From: Streptomyces spirodelae
Lineage (GTDB): Bacteria > Actinomycetota > Actinomycetes > Streptomycetales > Streptomycetaceae
Direction of reading: 5' to 3'
Length of the DNA: 64,000 nt
Assembly: GCF_017676385.1 (NCBI RefSeq)
Contig: NZ_JAFFZN010000020.1
Coordinates: 87,956 to 151,955, forward strand
Part shown: one piece after another, positions 33,312 through 40,828 of the stretch
Numbering within the stretch: position 1 is the first letter of the stretch
Layout: each line of letters begins with the position of its first letter
Notes under the pieces: model-generated
Databases searched by the model: none
What the model saw: the letters and a program-made list of their open reading frames with translations, nothing else
Told to the model about the DNA's origin: nothing
Translations under genes and position numbers: made by a program

Positions 33312-34031
33312 GTGACTGCGGTGAAGACCGGGCACAGCGAAGAGAGCGAAGACGGCCAAGACAGCGAAGACAGCCAAGAGGAGGCGGCCGGGCCCCCGCC
33401 GACCGGCTCGCGGCGGCCCGGCTCCCGGCGGCCCGGCTCGCGGCGGCCCGGCGGCCGTACGGCACGCGTCCGCGAGCAGGTGCTGGAGGCCGTCGGCCCG
33501 CTGCTGGTGGAACATGGCTACGACGGCCTGACCGTCGATGCCGTCGCCGCACGATCGGGCGTGCACCGCGCGACGGTCTACCGCCGCTGGCGGGACGTGG
33601 GCGGGCTGCTCGCCGACGTACTCGACGCGGCGGGCGACGACGACTGGCGCCCGGCCGACACCGGCTCCCTGGAGGGCGACCTGCTGGCGCTCAACGAAGA
33701 GGTGCAGCAGGCGCTGACGGAGGAGCCGTCCCTCGCGCTCGCCCTGATCGCGGCCTCCTTCCGCTCCGAGGAGGCAGCACGGGCGCTGCGCCGCTTCTGG
33801 GAGGAGCGGTACGCGCGCTGCGAGGTGGTCGTGGACCGGGCGGTGCGACGCGGCGAGCTGAGCCCTCCGGTGGACGCGCGGAAACTCGTGGTGAGTTCGA
33901 CGGCACCCGTCTACCACCATCGGGTGCTGCTGCACGCCGAGCCCGACCCGGAACTGCCCGCCGAGGCGGCCCGCGCGGCCGCGCTCGCCGCACGGGCCGG
34001 AGCGTTCACCGGCGCGCGAGCCGAGCCGTAG
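33312..34031 (+). CDS. TetR-family regulator divergent from ABC-F/vgb
   Basis: Seen: an acidic Glu/Asp-rich head, then a repeated Gly-Ser-Arg-Arg-Pro unit (three copies encoded near 33408-33450), then the TetR helix-turn-helix (VLEAVGPLLVEHGYDGLTVD, VAARSGVHRATVYRRWRDVG) and a helical ligand domain to residue 239. GTG at 33312 follows GAGAGGGA. The divergent arrangement and the palindrome in the shared region suggest control of the ABC-F operon as well as itself. The ligand is unknown. Confidence 0.88.
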   Translation: MTAVKTGHSEESEDGQDSEDSQEEAAGPPPTGSRRPGSRRPGSRRPGGRTARVREQVLEAVGPLLVEHGYDGLTVDAVAARSGVHRATVYRRWRDVGGLLADVLDAAGDDDWRPADTGSLEGDLLALNEEVQQALTEEPSLALALIAASFRSEEAARALRRFWEERYARCEVVVDRAVRRGELSPPVDARKLVVSSTAPVYHHRVLLHAEPDPELPAEAARAAALAARAGAFTGARAEP

Positions 34032-34054
34032 CCCGGCCGGCAGGCCACGGACCG

Positions 34055-34816
34055 TCAGGCTCCCGAGGGGACCGAGCCGACGAGGCCGCCGTCCACGATC
34101 AGGTCCTGACCGGTGATGTACGCGGCGTCGTCGGAGGCGAGGAAGGCGACGGCCGCCGCCACGTCGTCCGGGTGGCCGAGGGTGCCCAGCGCCACCTCGG
34201 CCGAGTTGCGGACCTCGGCCTCCGGGTCGGTGTTGGCCTCCCGCCACATGCGGGTGTCGATGTAGCCGGGACTGACGGAGTTGACGCGGATGCCACGCGG
34301 GGCCAGATCGGAGCCCAGGGTCCGGGCCAGGTTGTGGACCGCGGCCTTGCTGGCCGAGTAGGCGGCCGCGACGGGCAGCCCGCGGTGCAGGGTCCAGGAG
34401 GCGTTGATGACGACGGCGCCGCCCTGCGGCATCAGCCGGAGCGCCTTCTGCACGGTGAAGAAGACGCCCTTGAAGTTGACGTCCACGGTCCGGTCGAAGT
34501 CGTCCTCGGTGATCTCGGTGGTCGGCTTGAAGACGCCGATCCCCGCGTTGGCGAAGACCGCGTCCAGGCTGCCGCGCCAGGTCTCGACACGGCGCATCAG
34601 CGCGTCGGTGTCGCTGAGCGAGGCGGCGTCGGCCGGAACAGCGAGAACCCTGCCGTCCGCCGCGCCGAGCCGCTCGACCGCCGCGTCCAGACGCGCCTTG
34701 TCACGTCCGGTGAGGACGACATAGGCGCCCTCGTCGAGCAGTCGTCGTGCCGCGGCGAACCCCATGCCGCTGGTGCCGCCGGTGATCAGGACTGTCCTGT
34801 TCGTGAATCGCTGCAT
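34055..34816 (-). CDS. short-chain dehydrogenase/reductase
   Basis: Seen: 253 residues with the cofactor motif TGGTSGMG, NAGIG, catalytic Ser (NASWTLH), Tyr and Lys in YSASKAA, and the C-terminal DGGLVG; a classical SDR. The basic residue after the second strand (TGRDKARL) suggests NADP(H). ATG at 34816 begins MQRFTNRTVLITGG. It is downstream of an XRE regulator of the MmyB type on the same strand, an arrangement often seen where the regulator controls the dehydrogenase. Confidence 0.93.
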   Translation of the reverse strand: MQRFTNRTVLITGGTSGMGFAAARRLLDEGAYVVLTGRDKARLDAAVERLGAADGRVLAVPADAASLSDTDALMRRVETWRGSLDAVFANAGIGVFKPTTEITEDDFDRTVDVNFKGVFFTVQKALRLMPQGGAVVINASWTLHRGLPVAAAYSASKAAVHNLARTLGSDLAPRGIRVNSVSPGYIDTRMWREANTDPEAEVRNSAEVALGTLGHPDDVAAAVAFLASDDAAYITGQDLIVDGGLVGSVPSGA

Positions 34817-34936
34817 GCCGACGATCCTCGACCGGCGCGCGCGTGCGCAGCAGTGCCGGCTGAGCCTGGGTCCGACACCACCACCCTCGCTGTCGGGCCC
34901 GGCGCGGGGCCGTGCCGAAGACATCGGCCGCGCCGG

Positions 34937-35821
34937 CTACGGCACCGGTTCGGGTTCCGGTTCGGGCTCCGATTCGTCCCGTGCCCCGGCCAGCAGCGCG
35001 GCCACCCGCTCCTGCGTCGGCGTCCCTTCGGCGGGGGTGTACAGCAGCAGCCGCGCGCCCGGCAGGTCGGCGACCGGCAGCATCGTGTAGTCGAAGGTCA
35101 GCTCCCCCGCCGCGGGGTGCACCAGGGACTTGACGCCCTCGGTCGCGCTCCCCACCGGGTGCTCGGCCCAGACGGTGGCGAAGGTGGGGCTGACGGCGCA
35201 CATGTCCTCGGCGATCCGGCCGAACTCCGGGTCGTCGGGGTAGCGCGCCGCGTCGGCGCGGAAGAGGCCGACGATCTGCCGTGCCGCGTCCTCCCAGCCG
35301 CAGAGAGAGGCGCGGAAGTGGATGTTGGTGAAGAAGCTGACCAGGCAGCTGTGGTCGCGCTCCCCATAGCCGAACACCAACCCGGCCGCCCGGTTGACGG
35401 CCACCAGCTTCCAGTGCCGGTCGATGACGTAGGCGGGGCGCGGCAGCCAGCCGTCGATGACCCGGCGGATTCCGGCCGGGACCGACCGGTCGGCGGGCAG
35501 CGCCGTCGGCGGATTCAGCCCGGCCAGCAGATACAGGTGCTCGCGCTCGGCGGCGTCCAGCCGCAGCACCCGCGCGATCGCGTCCAGCACCTCGGCCGAG
35601 ACGTTGATGTCCCGCCCCTGCTCCAGCCACGTGTACCAGGAGACCCCCACTCCGGCGAGCACCGCGACCTCCTCCCGCCGCAGGCCCGGCGTACGCCGCC
35701 CGCTCCCGGCCGCCATACCCACGTCCGCGGGCGTCACCCGGGCCCGCCGCGACCGCAGGAACGCCCGAATCTCCGCACTGCGCCGCTTCCGCGCCTCCGC
35801 GGGCAGCTTCGAGATCTCCAT
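34937..35821 (-). CDS. XRE-family regulator with MmyB-like ligand domain
   Basis: Seen: helix-turn-helix (TPGLRREEVAVLAGVGVSWYT, split by a Trp-rich turn, then LEQGRDINVSAEVLDAIARV) followed by the MmyB-like PAS-type domain (PAYVIDRHWKLVAVNRAAG, ending FDYTMLPVADLPGARLLLY). Known: this family binds fatty acids or similar ligands and usually represses an adjacent oxidoreductase. The last residues are a Glu-Pro dipeptide repeat (SEPEPEPEPVP). The SDR gene lies 120 bp downstream. Confidence 0.9.
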   Translation of the reverse strand: MEISKLPAEARKRRSAEIRAFLRSRRARVTPADVGMAAGSGRRTPGLRREEVAVLAGVGVSWYTWLEQGRDINVSAEVLDAIARVLRLDAAEREHLYLLAGLNPPTALPADRSVPAGIRRVIDGWLPRPAYVIDRHWKLVAVNRAAGLVFGYGERDHSCLVSFFTNIHFRASLCGWEDAARQIVGLFRADAARYPDDPEFGRIAEDMCAVSPTFATVWAEHPVGSATEGVKSLVHPAAGELTFDYTMLPVADLPGARLLLYTPAEGTPTQERVAALLAGARDESEPEPEPEPVP

Positions 35822-35847
35822 CCGTCCATGCTAGAACCGCCGCCCTC

Positions 35848-35884
35848 GGAGCCCCGTCCCGCCGACAGCGGGGGACGGGGCTCC
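35848..35884 (-). terminator. terminator after the MerR-PP2C gene
   Basis: A perfect 13-bp stem GGAGCCCCGTCCC (35848-35860) / GGGACGGGGCTCC (35872-35884) with an 11-nt loop, 33 bp after the stop. Confidence 0.75.
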
Positions 35885-35917
35885 CGGATACGGCCCGGCA
35901 CGCGCGGCGGGCGCGGT

Positions 35918-37153
35918 TCAACGTGAGACTTCGTCGGCACCCACCACATCGGCGACCACGCAGCTCACGTTGTCCGGGCCGCCGGCCTGGTTGGCCAGGT
36001 CGACCAGCGCCCGTACCGCCTGCGCCGGATTGGCCACCGTGGTGACGGCCCGGCGGATCTCCGCCGTCGGCACGATCGCGGACAGGCCGTCGGAGCAGAG
36101 CAGGTACCGGTCCCCCGCGCGTGCTTCGCGCAGCTTCATATCGGCGGCGCCGCCGGCCGCCGTGCCCGCCCGCCTGCCGTGCGCTCGCGTGCCGCCCGCT
36201 CGCGTGCCGCCGCTGCCCGTCAACGCGCGGGCCAGCAGCGCGGGCTGCGGGTACGAGTCGGCCTCAGCGGGACTCAGCCGCCCCTCGTCGAGCAGCTTGC
36301 GCACCAGCGTGTGGTCGTCGGTGAGCTGAAAGAGTTCGCCGTCGCGGAGCAGATAGGCGCGGGAGTCCCCGACGTGGACGAGAGCGAGCCGGGAGCCGGT
36401 CCACAGCAGCGCGGTGAGGGTCGTGCCCGCCTCGTCCGCGTCCGCGAGGCCGCGGACGGCGCGCCCCGCCTCCTCGACGGCGTTCTCCAGGGCATTGAGG
36501 AGTTCACCGGCCGGCAGCGCTGCGATCCCGTCGGTCCGCAGCCGTCGGAGCGCGCCGACGGCCGCGGCGCTCGCGTCGCCTCCCGCGCGCCCGAACCCGT
36601 CGGCGACGGCCAGCAACCGCGCGTCGGCGTACGCGGTGTCCTGGTTGTTCTCGCGGATACGCCCCGTGTCGGAGTGGGCGGCGTAACGGATGCTCAAAGG
36701 TGCGTTCGGAGTGTGGGACACAGGGGCCACGTCCTCCCGTGAGAGATGGTCGACGAGGAAGGTGACCAGGTCCCGCCGCGCGGCGACCTCCGCCTCGGCC
36801 TCCGCCCAGTACGCCCTCACTTCCCGGGCGGCCGCCGCGCCCGGCGCCGACGACGCGAGGTCGCACACGTGCCGGATGCGGGCGAGCGGCATGCCCAGGC
36901 GGCGCAGCCAGGCCACCAGCCGGGCGCGGTCGAGCTGCTCGGGGGCGTAGTGGCGGTAGCCGCTCGCCGGATCGACGCGGGCGGGCGTCAGCAGACCGAG
37001 TTCGTCGTACAGCCGCAGGGCCTTGGGCGAGAGCCGCGACGCCTTCGCGAAGGCCCCGATGGTCAACCAGCCGTCACCCGTACGAGTACCGGCTTCCGCG
37101 CCGCCGGCACCCCGACCCGCGCCGTCCGCACTCGCGTTCGTGCCCACACCCAT
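35918..37153 (-). CDS. MerR-type DNA-binding / PP2C phosphatase fusion
   Basis: Seen: residues about 28-100 are a MerR winged helix (LTIGAFAKASRLSPKALRLY, ASGYRHYAPEQLDRARLVAW). After a helical linker (about 105-145), residues 150-409 are a PP2C-family phosphatase: RENNQD, ADGFGRAGGD, GTTLTALLW, HVGDSRAYLLRDGE, LCSDGLSAIV and GGPDNVSCVV, with the metal-binding aspartates present. A Gly/Thr/Arg-rich insertion (GSGGTRAGGTRAHGRRAG) lies between motifs. ATG at 37153 follows GGAGGGAGG. Inferred: a one-component regulator or a DNA-targeted Ser/Thr phosphatase. No kinase gene is adjacent. Confidence 0.9.
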   Translation of the reverse strand: MGVGTNASADGAGRGAGGAEAGTRTGDGWLTIGAFAKASRLSPKALRLYDELGLLTPARVDPASGYRHYAPEQLDRARLVAWLRRLGMPLARIRHVCDLASSAPGAAAAREVRAYWAEAEAEVAARRDLVTFLVDHLSREDVAPVSHTPNAPLSIRYAAHSDTGRIRENNQDTAYADARLLAVADGFGRAGGDASAAAVGALRRLRTDGIAALPAGELLNALENAVEEAGRAVRGLADADEAGTTLTALLWTGSRLALVHVGDSRAYLLRDGELFQLTDDHTLVRKLLDEGRLSPAEADSYPQPALLARALTGSGGTRAGGTRAHGRRAGTAAGGAADMKLREARAGDRYLLCSDGLSAIVPTAEIRRAVTTVANPAQAVRALVDLANQAGGPDNVSCVVADVVGADEVSR

Positions 37154-37252
37154 GCCCGGCCTCCCTCCTCACCGGGCTCTCCGCACGGCACCGCCGATGC
37201 TGCGGCTTCCCCGAAGGGGAAGGTCAACCGTGGGCCCGACGGCACGGTCACC

Positions 37253-37289
37253 ATGCCCCGACGGCACGGTCACCGTGCCGTCGGGGCAT
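37253..37289 (-). terminator. long near-perfect palindrome
   Basis: Two 18-bp arms (37253-37270 and 37272-37289, starting ATGCCCCGACGGCAC) around one central base, 55 bp after the stop of the imine-reductase-like gene. The unit CCCGACGGCACGGTCACC also occurs just before it at 37236-37253. Terminator is the simplest reading; protein binding is possible. Confidence 0.6.
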
Positions 37290-37344
37290 GGCCGGCAAAC
37301 GCTCGGCGGCACCGCGCGGGCCCCGGCTGGGCCGAGGGCAGTGC

Positions 37345-38283
37345 TCAGTGACGTCCCAGTACCTCCGCGACACGGATGAACCCCTCCGCGCCGTGCCCCA
37401 GCCCGATGGTGCGCCGCGCCCAGCCCTCGACCGCCCGCATCACTCCGGCGTCGATGCCGTGCTCCTCCGAGGCGTGCACGATGTGCGCCATGGAAGAGGC
37501 GCCCGAGGTGAGCGGGTTGATCCGGCCCGAGAAGGTGCCGTCGTCCGCGTCGCCCGCCCACTCCTCGAAGAGCGGCGGGAGAATGGCGGCGATCCCCTGG
37601 GCGAACGGCGCCAGTTCGCGCGCCCCGATGCCCTCCGCGCGGGCCAGCGCGACGGCGTGCGCGTAGCCGGCCATCGCCGTCCAGAAGATGTCGAGCAGGG
37701 CGACGTCGAAGGCCGCCGCGCGATTGATCTCGGAACCGACGTGGGTGTGGGTTCCGCCCAACGCCTCGAGCACGGGCAGGTGCCGCTCGTACAGCTCGCG
37801 CGGGCCGCTGTGCAGAAAGACGGCGTCGGGGGTGCCGATGGACGGGGCGGGTGTCATGATCGCGCCGTCCAGGTACTGGATGCCGTGCCGGTCCGCCCAC
37901 TCCGCGGTGTCGCGGGCACGCGCCGGGGTGTCCGCGCTGAGGTTCACCACCGTCCGGCCCTTGAGCGCGTCGGTGACGGCGTCGCGGCGCAGGATCGCGT
38001 CCGAGGCGTCGTAGTTGACCACGCAGACGACGGTCAGTTCCGAGGCGGCGACGGCTTCCTCGGCCGAGGCCGCACGCACAGCGCCCCGTTCGACCAGTTC
38101 CTTCTCCTTGCCCGGGGTCCGGTTCCAGACGGTCGTCCGCACCCCTGCTGCCAGGAACGCACCGGCCAGCTCCTGCCCCATCGGGCCGAGCCCGAGCACG
38201 GTGACGGCATTGGCTTCTGCCTCCGGCCCGCCGTCGGAAGACAGCCGCGCGGTGGCGTGTTCGTGTTGGGTGGACGTGGACAT
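37345..38283 (-). CDS. imine reductase-like NAD(P)-dependent oxidoreductase
   Basis: Seen: 312 residues; a Rossmann domain with VTVLGLGPMGQELAGAFL, VWNRTPGKEKEL (basic, NADP-type), NLSADTPARARD and YLDGAIMTPAPSIGTPDAVF. The C-terminal helical domain follows the imine reductase and beta-hydroxyacid dehydrogenase pattern (AAFDVALLDIFWTAMAGYAH). The lysine of beta-hydroxyacid dehydrogenases is not visible, favouring imine reductase type. It is divergent from an HxlR regulator, its probable controller, across 70 bp. Confidence 0.87.
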   Translation of the reverse strand: MSTSTQHEHATARLSSDGGPEAEANAVTVLGLGPMGQELAGAFLAAGVRTTVWNRTPGKEKELVERGAVRAASAEEAVAASELTVVCVVNYDASDAILRRDAVTDALKGRTVVNLSADTPARARDTAEWADRHGIQYLDGAIMTPAPSIGTPDAVFLHSGPRELYERHLPVLEALGGTHTHVGSEINRAAAFDVALLDIFWTAMAGYAHAVALARAEGIGARELAPFAQGIAAILPPLFEEWAGDADDGTFSGRINPLTSGASSMAHIVHASEEHGIDAGVMRAVEGWARRTIGLGHGAEGFIRVAEVLGRH

Positions 38284-38353
38284 GCTTCAACTCCCATGTG
38301 AATACGATGAACAGCAAAATGAAGCGACAATCGCCGATAAAAGGGGCACGACG

Positions 38354-38770
38354 ATGACGCGCAGCCGTGCACAGGACACCAACGTCTGCGGAGTGACCGC
38401 CGCGATCGCCGTGATCGACGGCAAGTGGAAGACCGCCCTGCTCTGGCAGTTGGAGTCAGGCCCGCGCCGCCCCGGCGAACTCCGCAGAAACCTGCCGGGC
38501 CTCACCGAGAAGGTGCTGACTCATGCCCTCCGCGAAATGGCGACGGACGGCCTGGTGCACCGTGAGGTGTACGACGTGCTGCCGTTGAAGACCGAGTACT
38601 CGCTGACCCCGTTCGGCCGCGACCTCGCCGAGGCACTGGCCCCACTGTCGGACTGGGGCCATCGCCGTCTGGAACGGCTCACCGGAACGTCGGCGTCCGC
38701 GACGGTGGCGGTGACGGCACCGGCGGCACCGACGGCACCGGGAGCCGTCCGGCCGGAACCGGTCAACTGA
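38354..38770 (+). CDS. HxlR-family regulator
   Basis: Seen: 138 residues with the HxlR winged helix (CGVTAAIAVIDGKWKTALLW, LPGLTEKVLTHALREMATDG, LVHREVYDVLPLKTEYSLT, PFGRDLAEAL). Cys12 near the N-terminus occupies the position of the redox or aldehyde-sensing Cys of this family. The C-terminal 25 residues are Ala/Pro/Thr-rich repeats (TVAVTAPAAPTAPGAV). Divergent from the imine-reductase-like gene and probably its repressor. Confidence 0.9.
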   Translation: MTRSRAQDTNVCGVTAAIAVIDGKWKTALLWQLESGPRRPGELRRNLPGLTEKVLTHALREMATDGLVHREVYDVLPLKTEYSLTPFGRDLAEALAPLSDWGHRRLERLTGTSASATVAVTAPAAPTAPGAVRPEPVN

Positions 38771-38844
38771 CTGTCCGCCCGCCCTTCGCACCCCCGCCAC
38801 CTCCCCGGCTCACCTTCCGCTGCCCGCCCCTTCCGGGCCGACCC

Positions 38845-38864
38845 GGCCGGTCCCCCGACCGGCC
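38845..38864 (+). terminator. hairpin after the HxlR gene
   Basis: GGCCGGTC (38845-38852) and GACCGGCC (38857-38864) form a perfect 8-bp stem with a CCCC loop, 75 bp after the stop. Confidence 0.6.
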
Positions 38865-38952
38865 ACCAACAGACTCACCCGGCCCCCGCCCCCTGCCAAG
38901 TACCCACAAAAAAGTGGCCGTCGCCCACGCTCACACGCCCGGAGGGACACAC

Positions 38953-38973
38953 TTGCAAGCGGGTTGCTTGCAA
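38953..38973 (+). promoter_or_regulatory. palindrome upstream of XRE gene, candidate operator
   Basis: TTGCAAGC (38953-38960) and GCTTGCAA (38966-38973) are perfect inverted arms with a 5-bp spacer, 30 bp before the XRE start; a further half-like AGCAA follows at 38979. The patch is markedly AT-richer than its surroundings. Autoregulation is likely. Confidence 0.6.
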
Positions 38974-39002
38974 TAGTTAGCAATCGGGTGCACTCTGGAG
39001 GC

Positions 39003-39431
39003 ATGGCCTCGCTCAATGTCGGGAACCTCGGCGAGTTCCTGCGGGAACAACGGCGGACCGCGAAGCTGTCGCTGCGGCAGCTCGCGGAGGCCGCCGGGGT
39101 CTCGAACCCGTATCTGAGCCAGATCGAGCGCGGCCTGCGCAAGCCGAGCGCGGAGATCCTGCAGCAGCTGGCAAGGGCGCTGCGGATCTCGGCGGAGACG
39201 CTCTACGTGCAGGCCGGGATTCTCGACGAGCGGGACCGGCAGGACCTGCTGCAGGTCCCCGCCGCGATCCTCGCGGACCCCTCGATCAACGAGCAGCAGA
39301 AGCAGGCGCTGCTCCAGATCTACGAGTCGTTCCGCAAGGAGAACAACGCGCAGCGGGCGACCGACCACGACGCGGCGGACCCGCCGGCCGAGGACTCCCG
39401 GGCGGCGGAGCAAGGACGACAAGCGGAGTAA
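39003..39431 (+). CDS. XRE-family regulator
   Basis: Seen: 142 residues with an N-terminal helix-turn-helix (GNLGEFLREQRRTAKLSLRQ, LAEAAGVSNPYLSQIERGLR, KPSAEILQQLARALRIS), a short helical part, and a charged tail. Close relatives are widespread in Streptomyces (from memory), next to the HbhA-like gene found 124 bp downstream here. Targets unknown. The stop lies in the second copy of an 18-bp duplication. Confidence 0.9.
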   Translation: MASLNVGNLGEFLREQRRTAKLSLRQLAEAAGVSNPYLSQIERGLRKPSAEILQQLARALRISAETLYVQAGILDERDRQDLLQVPAAILADPSINEQQKQALLQIYESFRKENNAQRATDHDAADPPAEDSRAAEQGRQAE

Positions 39432-39440
39432 GGACAACAG
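39405..39440 (+). repeat. 18-bp duplication that created or moved a stop codon
   Basis: GCGGAGCAAGGACGACAA (39405-39422) and GCGGAGTAAGGACAACAG (39423-39440) match at 15 of 18 positions. CAA in the first copy is TAA, the XRE stop, in the second. Confidence 0.75.
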
Positions 39441-39554
39441 GGGCCGCGGCGGTCCACGCCACCGGTACCGCGTCGCCGCACCGCGCCGGATGTGCCCGGC
39501 GCGCCGCGACAGGCGGCCCTGACAGGCGAGTTGAGCCACGAAAGGCGAACCCTC

Positions 39555-40220
39555 ATGCCCATCGCGAACGACCTGCGCAAGACCCTCACCGACACCAAGC
39601 CCCTCTACGTCGCGGCGGGCGTCGTCGACAAGATCCGCGAAGAGGCGCCGCAGGCCCTCGCCGCGGTCCGGGAGGCGGACCCCAAGGAGGTCCAGGCGAG
39701 GCTCACCCAGCAGGCCAAGGAGACCCAGGCCAAGGTGAACGAGACCCTGACCGGGCTGGACACCGACATCAAGAAGCTCCGCGAGCAGGCGCAGCACCTG
39801 GCGCTGCAGAGCGTCGGCGTCGCGGCGGAGTACGCGATCAAGGCCCGGGAGGCGTACGACGAGCTGGCGGTGCGCGGCCGCGAGGCGGTCAAGAACTGGC
39901 GCGGCGAGAGCGACGACGACTCCCCCGAGGTGACCGTGGAGCGCGAGCCCGCCCAGCCGGTGAAGATCGCCGAGCCGCCGGCCGAGGAGACGGGCAAGGC
40001 CGACACCGGCGCAGCCGGCAAGAGCGGCGCCGGTAAGACCGCCGGTAAGACCGCCGGTACGACCAAGAGCGCCGGCGGCAACGGCACCAAGGCCACTTCC
40101 CGTACCGCCTCCAGCGCGTCCGGCACCTCCGGCGCCAAGAAGACGGCCGCCACGCGGAAGTCGACCAGCACCTCCTCCACCTCCTCCACCCGGAAGTCGG
40201 CTCCCAAGACCGACTCCTGA
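39555..40220 (+). CDS. heparin-binding haemagglutinin-like (HbhA-like) protein
   Basis: Seen: 221 residues; residues 1-120 form a predicted long coiled coil (QARLTQQAKETQAKVNETLT, DTDIKKLREQAQHLALQS), and residues about 150-221 are a Lys/Ala/Ser/Thr-rich basic tail (AGKTAGKTAGTTKSAGG). This two-part layout is that of mycobacterial HbhA. Known: HbhA binds sulfated glycans; in soil streptomycetes such proteins may bind nucleic acid or envelope polymers, which is inference. The tail is encoded by short in-frame repeats. Confidence 0.82.
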   Translation: MPIANDLRKTLTDTKPLYVAAGVVDKIREEAPQALAAVREADPKEVQARLTQQAKETQAKVNETLTGLDTDIKKLREQAQHLALQSVGVAAEYAIKAREAYDELAVRGREAVKNWRGESDDDSPEVTVEREPAQPVKIAEPPAEETGKADTGAAGKSGAGKTAGKTAGTTKSAGGNGTKATSRTASSASGTSGAKKTAATRKSTSTSSTSSTRKSAPKTDS

Positions 40221-40416
40221 TCCGCGTGCGACGCCACGGGGGAAGCAGAGCGGGGAACGGGCCGGGCACCCTTCGCGGGCCCGGCCCGTTCCACCAGTGC
40301 TGCGGTACGGTTGCGGCAAAGCCCCTGCCAGACCGCGTCACCCGACAAGGCGACACCCGAGGCACCAACCGAGGCGACCGAGCCACGGACCGACACCGAC
40401 CGGGAGTGTGAGCACC

Positions 40417-40764
40417 ATGCTGTTCGCGGGCTTTCAGGCCACAGTCATCGGGCTGATCACCGTTGCGCTGCTCGCCCTGGCCCTGTTCGCCTTCGTGGAC
40501 GCCGCCCTGCGGCGGGAGGATGCCTACCGGGCCACCGACAAGCAGAACAAGCAGTTCTGGCTGATCATCCTTGGCATCACCGTGCTGGTGAATCTGCTGG
40601 TGCCGATGTTCCTGCTGAAGATCATCGGGCTCATCGCCACGATCGTCTACATCGTGGACGTCCGCCCGGCTCTCAAGGAGATCATGGGCAACGGCCGCGG
40701 CGGCCGCCGTCCGCGCGGTGGGAGCAGCAGCGACGGTCCGTACGGGCCGTTCAACGGCCGGTGA
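40417..40764 (+). CDS. DUF2516 membrane protein
   Basis: Seen: 115 residues with two or three hydrophobic helices (ATVIGLITVALLALALFAFV, FWLIILGITVLVNLLVPMFL, IGLIATIVYIVDVRPALKEI) and a Gly/Arg-rich cytoplasmic tail. Matches the small DUF2516 membrane family of actinobacteria; function unknown. ATG at 40417 is used; an in-frame GTG at 40408 is closer to the purine-rich GGGAG. Confidence 0.85.
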   Translation: MLFAGFQATVIGLITVALLALALFAFVDAALRREDAYRATDKQNKQFWLIILGITVLVNLLVPMFLLKIIGLIATIVYIVDVRPALKEIMGNGRGGRRPRGGSSSDGPYGPFNGR

Positions 40765-40828
40765 CAGCTTCCTCCCCCGGCTCGTCCGTGTGACCTCTGG
40801 GACCCCTGGGCCCGCCCGTGGGCCCGGT

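Noticed and set aside
38315..38340. Sigma-WhiG promoter (GCCGATAA at 38333-38340) before the HxlR gene
   Set aside because: The -10 match is perfect, but the best -35 (CAAA) is spaced 14 rather than about 15 nt and would leave almost no leader; too weak to claim.
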